Assembly: GCA_022791355.1 (NCBI GenBank)
Contig: JAAVYX010000121.1
Location: 1 to 7,545 of the forward strand
From: Clostridiales bacterium
GTDB lineage: Bacteria > Bacillota > Clostridia > Oscillospirales > Acutalibacteraceae
Reading direction: 5' to 3'
Length of the DNA stretch: 7,545 nucleotides
The position numbers and the translations under genes are program-made. The notes under the pieces are model-generated. The model worked only from the letters and a program-made list of their open reading frames with translations. It ran no database searches and was not told the origin of the DNA. This document shows, in pieces, positions 1 to 6,400 of this stretch (positions are counted from its first letter, which is position 1; each line of letters starts with the position of its first letter).

Positions 1-112
1 CTCCCCATTCCTAGTCGGCCTCTTCTGTCATCTACTCTCGTAGCTATGAACCGGGTCTGTTAAAACTTTGTTATCTACCCTCTGCTTTCCTTTACCTCCT
101 GCTATAAAAGCT

Positions 113-366
113 AATGTCTTTCTCCCGCTACCGGCGGATAAGTGAAACGTAGCCAGCTAAAGCTTACATCAGTGTCGGCGGGAGTGAGCTCATAGACCAG
201 GTTCCTGTTACATCCCGCCGGGTTGCTGAGAGGCTGTCAAGTTCCTGACCGAAAGTAGGAACGACTTTCGGGCTTCCCAGCTTAAAGAGTGGCACGACTT
301 CCTGCATTCCTCTCAAGTTCCGTCGCCAGCGGGGGCCACGGGGGTAAGACCCCCGTGCGCGTTTTT
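113..366 (+). ncRNA. Candidate structured RNA ending in a terminator (unidentified)
   Basis: No reading frame here looks like a gene, but complementary segments are dense. CGGCGGGA (176-183) can pair with TCCCGCCG (213-220). CCGAAAGT (249-256) pairs with ACTTTCGG (264-271). GTTCCT (241-246) pairs with AGGAAC (257-262). Competing partners exist: TCCCGC (123-128) with GCGGGA (178-183), and CCGGCGG (131-137) with CCGCCGG (215-221). Several pairings exclude each other, as in a switch or a pseudoknotted RNA. The segment leads into the terminator-like hairpin at 337-366 on the same strand, which suggests a + strand transcript. The 5' end is a guess; TATAAA at 103-108 has no good -35 partner. I do not recognise the family. 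It could also be the non-coding end of an insertion sequence, for example an IS110-type guide RNA region, or the 3' UTR of a gene left of the window. Confidence 0.35.
337..366 (+). terminator. Rho-independent terminator
   Basis: A perfect 9-bp stem, CACGGGGGT (337-345) and ACCCCCGTG (349-357) with loop AAG, is followed by CGCG and a run of five T. The T run lies only on the + strand side, so it would end + strand transcription. No + strand gene lies within the preceding 336 nt, so its client is either an RNA or a gene outside the window. The four bases between stem and T run make it slightly atypical. Confidence 0.6.
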
Positions 367-370
367 CTCC

Positions 371-400
371 CCATTCTTTTGTCGCGTGACAAAAGAATGG
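371..400. repeat. Perfect 13-bp inverted repeat
   Basis: CCATTCTTTTGTC (371-383) and GACAAAAGAATGG (388-400) are exact inverted copies separated by GCGT. Neither strand has a T run after the hairpin, so it is not a standard intrinsic terminator. It could be a dispersed intergenic repeat, a protein-binding site or a transcript-end hairpin. The sequence alone does not decide. Confidence 0.6.
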
Positions 401-443
401 GTCGCGCCTCGCGATACAGTATTGGAGAATCAAGAAAATGATA

Positions 444-570
444 CCTGGCGCGAAACCTCTCACTTACTAAGAAAAAAGATAAAAAACCTGGCGCGAAACC
501 TCCATCTAAGCCAAAAAGAAAAAGGAAATCTAAAGCGAAACCTCCATCTAAGCAAAAAAATAAAAAGAAA
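444..570. repeat. Three degenerate tandem repeats of 42-43 nt
   Basis: The core GCGAAACCTC recurs at 450, 493 and 535, giving periods of 43 and 42 nt. Copies 1 and 2 share the longer CCTGGCGCGAAACCTC; copies 2 and 3 share GCGAAACCTCCATCTAAG followed by A-rich sequence. The array ends 3 nt before the queH stop codon, so on the minus strand it is the queH 3' untranslated region and gives a transcript with T-rich tracts. There are no unique spacers, so it is not a CRISPR array. Function is unknown. Confidence 0.65.
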
Positions 571-572
571 AT

Positions 573-1181
573 TTACCGCTTGGAATACCGGCACCCGCAA
601 TAATCCTGCCGATATAACCCATACTGCGCCGAGAGCGCAATAGACCGCTTAAACCCATCCTTTTTCTTAAAATCGGAATATAAGTAAGGTACGCCGTACC
701 GCTCTCCCATCTCCCGCCCGATGGCGTTGAGCCGCTGGGCGTCCTTGTGGGGACTGATGCTCAGCGTGGTGGTAAAAAAGTCGGCCCCCAGCCGGGCGGC
801 TTCCCGGGCGGCCTCCTGAAGCCGCAGGGCGAAACAGCGGGTACATCGCCGCCCGCCCTCGGGCTCCTCCTCCAGCCCGGCCGCCAAGGCCTCGAACCGT
901 TCGGGCTCGTAGGCTCCCTCCAGCACCTGTACGTCCGGGGCCAGCCCCATTTCCCCCACCAGCCGTCGCAGCTCCTCCGCCCGCAGACGGTACTCCCTTT
1001 CAGGCGAAATATTGGGATTGTAGAAAAAATCCCAGATGGTAAACCGTCCGGCCAGCCGTTCCAGTACGGCGCTGCTGCAAGGGGCGCAGCAGCTGTGCAG
1101 CAGTAAAATCGGCTTGCGTCCGTCGGGAGAGGACCAGGCGGCGATGGCCTTTTCCATTTCCAGATCAAAATTCACTTTCAT
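573..1181 (-). CDS. queH: Epoxyqueuosine reductase QueH
   Basis: This 202-residue protein matches the QueH family (formerly DUF208, COG1636), the cobalamin-independent enzyme that reduces epoxyqueuosine to queuosine, the last step of tRNA wobble-base queuosine synthesis. Visible family motifs are HSCCAPCS (29-36), YNPNISPEREY (54-64), a CxxC pair at C113/C116, TTTLSISPHKD (137-147), FKKKDGFKRS (171-180) and the C-terminal YCGCRYS (194-200). The CC, CxxC and C-terminal cysteines are those expected to hold the iron-sulfur and iron sites; this role is family knowledge. Length is normal. The ATG start is supported by AGGA (minus strand, 1191-1194) at 9-nt spacing, and that site overlaps the stop codon of the upstream thioesterase gene, 11 nt away, so the two are probably co-transcribed and perhaps translationally coupled. 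The cytosolic location is inferred from the lack of a signal peptide. Confidence 0.93.
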   Translation of the reverse strand: MKVNFDLEMEKAIAAWSSPDGRKPILLLHSCCAPCSSAVLERLAGRFTIWDFFYNPNISPEREYRLRAEELRRLVGEMGLAPDVQVLEGAYEPERFEALAAGLEEEPEGGRRCTRCFALRLQEAAREAARLGADFFTTTLSISPHKDAQRLNAIGREMGERYGVPYLYSDFKKKDGFKRSIALSAQYGLYRQDYCGCRYSKR

Positions 1182-1192
1182 AGCCTTGCGTC

Positions 1193-1669
1193 CTAATAAT
1201 TCTCGCTGCGCCGCTGCCGGCGCAGCTCCTGCCTGCGTTTTCCGGCCTCGAAGGCCGCCTGTTCCTCCTCGGTCTCGGGCAGGATGGGCCGCACGGGGGT
1301 GGGATGCCCCATTTCGTCCAGGGCCACGAAGACCAGGTAGGCCAGATTGACCCGGCGGCGCACCCCCGACAGATGCTCCACAAAGGTCTCCACCTGCACC
1401 TCCATGGAGGTGCGGCCGGTGTAGGTCACCGTACCCACCAGCACCAGCGTACTGTTGAGGGTAACCCCCTCCTGAAACCGCAGGGAGTCCACCGCCGCCG
1501 TGGTGACCTCGCAGCCGGCGTGACGGCGGGCCACGACGGCCCCTACCGTATCAATCCATTCCATGAGCTTTCCGCCGAAGAGACGGCGGGAGCCGTTGAT
1601 GTGGCCGTTATATACGATCTGCACCATCTCGGTGCGGGACTGAGAGGGCGCTTTTCCAGTTGATTCCAA
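1193..1669 (-). CDS. Acyl-CoA thioesterase, hotdog fold (YciA/BACH-like)
   Basis: This 158-residue protein resembles cytosolic acyl-CoA hydrolases, which cleave acyl-CoA to free acid and CoA. The hotdog signature NGHINGSRRLFGGKLMEWID spans residues 21-40, with the conserved GGKLMEWID helix segment and D40. It is followed by VTTAAVDSLRF (55-65), the highly typical TGRTSMEV (84-91) and FVALDEMGHPTPV (114-126). The C-terminus (about 133-158) is charged and probably helical. I chose the TTG start at 1667-1669 because AAAGGA lies 9 nt upstream; an in-frame ATG at 1625-1627 (M15) has no ribosome binding site but starts close to the conserved domain and remains possible. It is the first gene of a likely two-gene operon with queH. 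The chain-length preference cannot be read from the sequence, and no functional link to queuosine synthesis is evident. Confidence 0.88.
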   Translation of the reverse strand: MESTGKAPSQSRTEMVQIVYNGHINGSRRLFGGKLMEWIDTVGAVVARRHAGCEVTTAAVDSLRFQEGVTLNSTLVLVGTVTYTGRTSMEVQVETFVEHLSGVRRRVNLAYLVFVALDEMGHPTPVRPILPETEEEQAAFEAGKRRQELRRQRRSENY

Positions 1670-1678
1670 GCAGAGTCA

Positions 1679-1684
1679 TCCTTT
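1679..1684 (-). promoter_or_regulatory. Ribosome binding site for the thioesterase
   Basis: On the minus strand this reads AAAGGA, 9 nt before the TTG codon at 1667-1669. It is the main reason for choosing TTG over the downstream ATG (1625-1627). An ATG inside the stretch just after it is out of frame. Confidence 0.55.
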
Positions 1685-1706
1685 CTCACGGGCTTTCTTT
1701 ATACGG

Positions 1707-1739
1707 ATAATAGTGTACCATAGAAAAGGCCCAAAACAA
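1707..1739 (-). promoter_or_regulatory. Possible promoter of the thioesterase-queH operon
   Basis: On the minus strand TTGTTT (1734-1739) lies 16 nt before TACACT (1712-1717); a TATTAT (1707-1712) overlaps and could serve as an alternative -10 box with a poorer -35. Placement 38-70 nt upstream of the TTG start fits a short leader. The boxes are only moderate matches to the sigma-A consensus. Confidence 0.35.
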
Positions 1740-1810
1740 GACAAAAAGGGGAAATGCAGAGGATTTTTTTAGGTCTTTTTCCTGTAACCCTATTTTTTCA
1801 AAATTTCCTC

Positions 1811-1839
1811 TTGCAATTCGCCGCAAAATCTATTATAAT
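1811..1839 (+). promoter_or_regulatory. Sigma-A promoter of tRNA-Val
   Basis: TTGCAA (1811-1816) and a perfect TATAAT (1834-1839) are separated by exactly 17 nt. Transcription would start near 1846, about ten bases before the mature tRNA 5' end, as expected for a strong stable-RNA promoter. Confidence 0.85.
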
Positions 1840-1856
1840 GTCACTTGTTCTGATAC

Positions 1857-1932
1857 GGACGCTTAGCTCAGCTGGTAGAGCATTCGCTTGACGTGCGAAG
1901 GGTCAGGGGTTCAAGTCCCTTAGCGTCCACCA
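1857..1932 (+). tRNA. tRNA-Val(GAC), CCA encoded
   Basis: A complete 76-nt cloverleaf is visible. The acceptor stem is GGACGCT (1857-1863) with AGCGTCC (1922-1928), followed by A and encoded CCA. The D stem is GCTC/GAGC. The anticodon stem is TTCGC/GCGAA around the loop TTGACGT, so the anticodon at positions 34-36 is GAC, reading GUC and GUU valine codons. The variable loop is GGGTC. The T arm AGGGG/CCCTT, with one G-T pair, carries the standard TTCAAGT loop. It has its own promoter and terminator and stands alone, with no other tRNA genes nearby in the window. Confidence 0.96.
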
Positions 1933-1968
1933 AAACACCCGACTGTTTTAGTCGGGTGTTTTCATTTT
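1932..1968 (+). terminator. Rho-independent terminator of tRNA-Val
   Basis: A perfect stem, AAAACACCCGACT (1932-1944) with AGTCGGGTGTTTT (1950-1962), closes the loop GTTTT and is followed by CATTTT. It begins at the last base of the encoded CCA, giving a very compact single-tRNA unit. Confidence 0.88.
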
Positions 1969-2158
1969 ATATGCTGATTATTCATAAGGCTCCAGGAACT
2001 TTTTATTACAAGTTTAAGAAAAAACACTTGTTTATCGGCTTGCTCCGATATAGCAGGCGTTTTTCGTATCATCCTCCTGCCCATATCCATATTCTATACG
2101 TGTTTCTGTCTGCATCGACATTTTTCAAAGCTTTTATGCATATGATAAATATATCTAT

Positions 2159-2167
2159 GGAGGGAGG
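2159..2167 (+). promoter_or_regulatory. Ribosome binding site for the DUF6512-like gene
   Basis: GGAGGGAGG ends 7 nt before the ATG at 2175. It excludes the earlier in-frame ATG at 2156, which overlaps the site itself, and all starts further upstream that would run back into the tRNA. An AT-rich stretch with a -10-like TATGAT at 2141-2146 precedes it, but no good -35 box is visible at normal spacing. Confidence 0.75.
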
Positions 2168-2174
2168 CGCGTAT

Positions 2175-2711
2175 ATGCAGGTCATACGAAAATGGAACCT
2201 TGCCGGCGCGGTTTTTACGCTGCTCGCAGGCCCCCTGCTCCACTTTGTTTACGACTGGTTCGGCGGTGTGGCGGCCGTGTTCGGCGCTGTGAACGAAAGC
2301 ACCTGGGAACATCTCAAGCTGCTTTTTTGGCCCATGTTTTTCTTCGGCGTCTTGGAGTATCTGACCTACGGGCGAAAGACGCCCGGCTTTTTACCCCTTC
2401 GGGTCTTGTCCATCCTTGTCGGGATGCTGACCACTACGGCCTTTTTCTATACCTACACGGGCGTGTTGGGCTATAACTTCTTAGCTGCGGATATTGGCGT
2501 TTTTATAGCGGGTGTGGTGGCAGCCTATCTTTTCAGCTATCGCCGGCTGCAATCCCCTGGTCCGTGGGCCGGCTCCGCACTGGCCGGGCCGTTCGCCCTG
2601 CTTACGGCCGGGACGCTGGCGGCCTGCTTTATCCTTTTTACCTACTGTCCGCCCCATATCGGCTTGTTTCTTGATCCCGTTACGGGGAACTACGGCTTAC
2701 CGTCTTCATAA
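2175..2711 (+). CDS. Multi-pass membrane protein, DUF6512-like
   Basis: The 178-residue product is strongly hydrophobic, with about five predicted membrane segments near residues 9-28, 48-64, 73-96, 103-122 and 137-157. Conserved-looking polar motifs sit between them: HFVYDW (23-28), VNESTWEHLK (39-48) and, at the C-terminus, FTYCPPHIGLFLD (155-167) followed by PVTGNYG. These match my memory of the DUF6512 family, small membrane proteins of Firmicutes with no known function. The open frame extends upstream into the tRNA gene, but GGAGGGAGG sets the start at 2175. The gene appears to be a single transcription unit, with the tRNA terminator upstream and a GC hairpin downstream. The acidic and histidine residues in NESTWEH could be functional, but no reaction or ligand can be inferred. 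Confidence 0.78.
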   Translation: MQVIRKWNLAGAVFTLLAGPLLHFVYDWFGGVAAVFGAVNESTWEHLKLLFWPMFFFGVLEYLTYGRKTPGFLPLRVLSILVGMLTTTAFFYTYTGVLGYNFLAADIGVFIAGVVAAYLFSYRRLQSPGPWAGSALAGPFALLTAGTLAACFILFTYCPPHIGLFLDPVTGNYGLPSS

Positions 2712-2717
2712 AGGCCC

Positions 2718-2751
2718 CGGGCGGCGCGGCAACGCGCCGCCCGCTTTGATT
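2718..2751 (+). terminator. GC-rich terminator hairpin after the membrane protein gene
   Basis: A perfect 10-bp stem, GGGCGGCGCG (2719-2728) with CGCGCCGCCC (2733-2742), closes a GCAA (GNRA) tetraloop 7 nt after the stop codon; an outer C-G pair (2718/2743) extends it. The following GCTTTGATT is a weak T tract, so termination strength is uncertain. Confidence 0.6.
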
Positions 2752-2810
2752 ATATGGCAAAGCAAAGCTTTTTGTCTCGAATACCGAACCTTTCCTACCG
2801 ACAAAGACCA

Positions 2811-2833
2811 ATCGTATAATCGTATAGCTATAC
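2811..2833. repeat. Tandem octamer overlapping a perfect 12-bp palindrome
   Basis: ATCGTATA occurs twice in tandem (2811-2818, 2819-2826), and the second copy runs into the exact palindrome GTATAGCTATAC (2822-2833). It looks like a binding site for a dimeric protein, but no regulator gene is nearby and no adjacent promoter can be assigned. Confidence 0.4.
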
Positions 2834-2869
2834 CATCATACCAACTACCTCCAAAGGGTAAATAGGGTA

Positions 2870-3007
2870 TTACGGGGGAAACCCACACAAACTGCGTTGT
2901 CTTGGTTGCGGGGCGCCATATAACGGTGCGAAGCTCGGCAACTTGGCGGTTATTATAAAGGACAGCTACTAACATCCGCTTTGCCTGGGTGGGTTTACCG
3001 CCCGTAA
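2870..3007. repeat. 138-bp segment with imperfect inverted ends
   Basis: The left end TTACGGGGGAAACCCAC (2870-2886) matches the reverse complement of 2989-3007 apart from two single-base gaps. The core AAACCCAC (2879-2886) and GTGGGTTT (2989-2996) is exact. Small hairpins lie at the right end: TTTAC/GTAAA (2994-2998, 3004-3008) and CGCCGC/GCGGCG (3010-3015, 3024-3029). It could be a miniature inverted-repeat element or a folded RNA. No target-site duplication is evident. A minus-strand frame through it has a TTG start without a ribosome binding site and is not called as a gene. Confidence 0.4.
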
Positions 3008-3058
3008 AACGCCGCAGGATCCAGCGGCGAGCCAAAATGAGGGCTGGCAAGGCCGTAG

Positions 3059-3130
3059 GTAGCCGCTCTTTGAGCGGCCCTCAGTAGCCGCTCTTTGAGC
3101 GGCCCTCAGTAGCCGCTCTTTGAGCGGCTA
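3059..3130. repeat. 25-bp tandem repeat, each unit a hairpin (about 2.9 copies)
   Basis: Units start at 3059, 3084 and 3109; the first two are identical 25-mers and the third is cut after 20 bases of match. Each contains GCCGCTC-TTT-GAGCGGC, a 7-bp hairpin with a 3-nt loop. In the last copy the stem extends to 9 bp (TAGCCGCTC 3110-3118, GAGCGGCTA 3122-3130). Exact identity between copies suggests recent slippage or active duplication. Confidence 0.85.
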
Positions 3131-3159
3131 GCTTTCGCCCGCCTACATCCGAGAACGCT

Positions 3160-3190
3160 GCTAGTTCCCTGCTAGTTCCCTGCTAGTTCG
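3160..3190. repeat. 11-bp tandem repeat (about 2.7 copies)
   Basis: GCTAGTTCCCT is repeated exactly at 3160-3170 and 3171-3181, with a partial third copy GCTAGTTC from 3182. It lies 30 bp after the 25-bp array and about 230 bp upstream of the large secreted-protein gene. Confidence 0.8.
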
Positions 3191-3349
3191 ACGACGGCCC
3201 TCTTTTTAGCCCCCAAGGTAGATGGTATGCAGATTGGAATGAAATCCCAAGATGGATAATCGGCGCATGAACGTTAATATAAATGAATTATTTGCAATCA
3301 GTTGTTATATTTGACTATAACATAAACAACGAATTAGGCGAATTGCATA
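3191..3349 (+). other. Intergenic stretch upstream of the large gene
   Basis: No open frame of note is seen. The only structure noted is the inverted repeat TGTTATA (3303-3309) / TATAACA (3316-3322) around a 6-nt spacer, which could be an operator about 30 bp upstream of the proposed promoter. TTGACT (3311-3316) lies inside it, but no -10 box follows at the right distance. Base composition becomes AT-rich from about 3260. Confidence 0.35.
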
Positions 3350-3378
3350 TTGCTTTAAAAAGCTTGAACGAGTAAAAT
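3350..3378 (+). promoter_or_regulatory. Likely promoter of the large secreted-protein gene
   Basis: TTGCTT (3350-3355) and TAAAAT (3373-3378) are 17 nt apart, each a good sigma-A-type match, in an AT-rich stretch. The transcript would begin near 3385 and give a leader of about 35 nt with the ribosome binding site. TTGAAC at 3364-3369 is an alternative -35 but lacks a good -10 box. Confidence 0.5.
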
Positions 3379-3403
3379 ATATATGTATCTAAATCTGGCG
3401 AAC

Positions 3404-3410
3404 AGGAGGT
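3404..3410 (+). promoter_or_regulatory. Ribosome binding site AGGAGGT
   Basis: A full consensus AGGAGGT lies 9 nt before the ATG at 3420. It fixes the start of the large gene and suggests efficient translation. Confidence 0.9.
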
Positions 3411-3419
3411 AAATCAATC

Positions 3420-6400
3420 ATGAGCAAAAAACACGAAGCGAAGTCGTCCAAACGAGTTGTGGCGTCCTTGCTGGCGGCCGGTATGGTTTTGACCATGCTG
3501 CCGCTGGGCGCTTTAACCGCGTCGGCCAAGCCCGGCGTGGACGATGTGCTCAGCGCCGACCGTCCTACCGCGTATAACTGGCTGACCCCCTATGTGGACC
3601 TGGACAGCGTGTCCGCTAAAACCGCTGCCAACACCAAGGAAGCGGGCCTGAAGGGCAACGAGGACCCGTGGATGATATTCGATGGGAAAACCTCGACCAA
3701 GATGGGCATCATGAAAGAGCACAACGGGACGGAGAAGCCTCACGACCACGTAGAGATTGCCTGGGCCATGACCGAGCAGGTGACCCTGGAGCACTATACG
3801 CTGGGCAGCGGCAACGATTCCTTCGGCCGGGACCCCAAGGCCTGGACCCTTTCGGCCTCCAACGACGAGGGCGAAGAGAAGGTCTATACGCCCATCAGCA
3901 CGGTGGAAAACGCCAATCTGAACTGGTGGGATAACAGCCTCTATTCCAGCTATTATCCCGACGACTATGCCATCGAGAACCCGGCGCCCTATAAGTACTA
4001 TAAAATTGAGTTCACCGATTACCGGGGCTACGAGCAGTATTTCCAATTCTCCGAGTTCGTGATGAGTGGTACGGCCGCCTCGCAGAACAACAATCCCATC
4101 CGGTATGAGATGGAGAATTTAATTGATGACGGCAAGGTCGCCAAGAGCGACGAGGCAATCGTCTTGAACTCCGGTTCTACCGACGCCAGCCCCAGCGGCG
4201 GCAAGTATGCGCAGATCGCCCTGAAGGCGGACGGCAACTATGTTACCTGTTCGCTGGACAATATTCCGACCAGCGGCCTGTATCGGGTCAGCATGGCGGT
4301 CAAGGGCAATGAGCAAAGCGCTACGGTGGCCCTGGGCAAGGATTATGCCAAGGACCCGGCAAATATCGGCCCCCGTTTTGTGCCCAGCGCCCCGGCCTTC
4401 CAGCTCAACACCTTTGGCGCGGATGTTCCCAAGGTCACCGGTGAGTTCTGGCTGCACGCCGGAACGGATACCATTGATATAGTGGGACTGGCCAATTGCG
4501 GAGCGAATATCCGGCCCGACTATATTGAGCTCCAGAAGATTTCGGATTACAGCGTTCGCACCGACCTTTCGGTCGCCAACGCGGCCGGCAAGGTCACCGC
4601 CGACGACGGCATCACCCTTGCTACCAGCACGGATAACAGCTCGCCCTGGGGCGGCAATATCAATATGTTCTGGGTAAAGAAGGGGGCGGCCGACAAATCG
4701 GTCACCGCATCGGTGGACGTCCCGGCTCCCGGTACGTACCAGATGTACGTAACCTATAAGAGCCGCGAGACCTCCAACCAGATGAAGGTTTCGGTGAACG
4801 AAACCGAGGTCGGCACCATCGACTGCTATGCCGCAGGAAACGGCAGCGATAAAGTCAGCAGAAGCCGTAAATATTTCGAGCCCCTGGTGGGAACCTTTAC
4901 CGCGGATGCGGCCGGTCCGGCTAATGTTGTCTTTACCTTTGCAAGCGACGAGCATCAGGACGCGAATGACGGCGCGGTCTTCGTACCCAGCGAGATCATT
5001 CTGGTCCCGCTGGATACCGAGCCGGTGACGCCGCCGGCGCTGGATGCCACCCTGCCCGACAGCGCTGTGGTGCACTACACCTTTGACGACGGCGCGAAGG
5101 ACGCTTCTGACAATGCGAACGACGGCGTGGTTACCAACGTGGACATCGCCGGCGGTATCGCCACCTTTGCCGGCGACAAGAACTCCAACATCAAGATCGA
5201 ATCGCCGGTCATGAAGCATGCCAACGTCACCGTTTCCACCATGATTAAAGTAGATGAGCAGCCCGCCACATGGGCCACCCTGTGGGAGGCCTATTCCAAT
5301 AACGGCAACCAGCTTGTCCGCTTTGCCATCAACAATGACAACGGCAAGGACGTCGTTTCCCAGTTCCGCACGGTCAAGGAGGACGGCAGCGGCACCGCTA
5401 GTAAGTTGTCCAGCGGCAATACCAAGATGCCGGTTGGCGAGTGGACCGAGTTGACCGTGGTGGCGGAGGGCGTCACCGCCATCCTGTATATCAACGGCGA
5501 GGAGGTAGCCCGGGTATCCAAGCCCAACACGCCCATGCTTTTCTCTGATTTGCAGGACGAGGGCGTTACCTACCTGGGTCATGAAGCAAAGTGGGGAGAC
5601 GCTACCTTCAAGGGCCAGATGTCCGATTTCCGGGTCTATGATACGGCCCTGAACGCCGTTCAGGTGGCCGCGCTGTATGCCGAGAACCTGAAGGAGGTTA
5701 CGCCGGATCCCTACGCGGAGCTCTCGAAAGAGGCCGCGGCCGTAGCCCGGCAAATCGACGCGCTGCCCGAGACCACCACTCATCGGCAGGGTCCCGCCTA
5801 TCGCGATATCAAGGCCGCTTTCGACGCGCTGACCGCCGATCAGAAGGTCGAGCTGGGCGACGAGAGAGCCGCCAAGCTGACCCAAGTCGGCGCCGACCTG
5901 GATGCGCTGTACGAGGCCTTTAACGTGACCATCAAGAAGGCGTATCCCGGCGGCAATATGGACAAGACGCCCTGGATGAAGGGCGACGGGCTGACCGAGG
6001 AGCAGAAGGAAGCCGTTTATCAGTCTGTTGAAGACGAAATTCGCTATCAGTATGTTGAGCGGGGATTTCTGTTGCGTGATACAGACAGCGAATGCGAGCT
6101 TGGGGACTGGAATAATCGTGTGAATCTGACCCTGGAAAATGGGGAAGACAGCGATAATGTCGGCCGGCCGGCAGATTGGGCCGGTCAGAAATGGTCCTGT
6201 GTCAATGCGCCTTTTGTAGGCGTAGCCTTCAGCCAAAATGGCATTTTTGGCGTCAAAGCTATTGACGAACCCGCTATTTCCGACGCCTTTGAATACAATG
6301 GCAGGATTTATCTGGTTACCACGTCAAAAACCGCTTCTTATAAAGCGGGTCTGGATTTATCCGGCAAAACCGAGCTTTTGCCCAAGGATATTGACGACAA

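Noticed and set aside
164..463. A 99-codon minus-strand frame at the left edge
   Set aside because: It crosses the terminator hairpin, the 13-bp inverted repeat and the structured segment, has no ribosome binding site and resembles no family I know.
444..570. CRISPR array
   Set aside because: The repeats are degenerate and contiguous with no unique spacers, and no cas gene is in the window.
386..643. An 85-codon + strand frame over the 42-43-nt repeats
   Set aside because: It has no ribosome binding site, its Lys/Arg/Asn-rich content comes from A-rich repeats of a length not always divisible by three, and it runs into the 3' end of queH.
1857..1968. tRNA-Val as an integration site of a mobile element
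   Set aside because: I found no second copy of the tRNA 3' end and no integrase gene in the window.
1893..2174. Upstream extension of the DUF6512-like frame
   Set aside because: The extension starts inside the tRNA-Val gene and crosses its terminator; a strong ribosome binding site places the start at 2175.
2706..3050. A 114-codon minus-strand frame in the intergenic region
   Set aside because: It starts at TTG without a ribosome binding site, contains the inverted-end segment and runs through the terminator of the membrane protein gene. It is more likely a repeat translated by chance, though profile searches could change this.
3513..4046. Another long minus-strand frame opposite the F5/8 type C domain
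   Set aside because: Same antisense effect of GC-rich sense codons; no ribosome binding site and an implausible composition.
4119..6236. A 705-codon open frame on the minus strand, antisense to the large secreted-protein gene
   Set aside because: It is codon-aligned with the sense frame, so it stays open simply because the sense gene avoids TTA, CTA and TCA codons; it closes at a sense TTA (4119-4121). Its product is a monotonous G/V/I/H/R-rich sequence with no recognisable domain, and the sense frame has a signal peptide, a ribosome binding site and clear domains.
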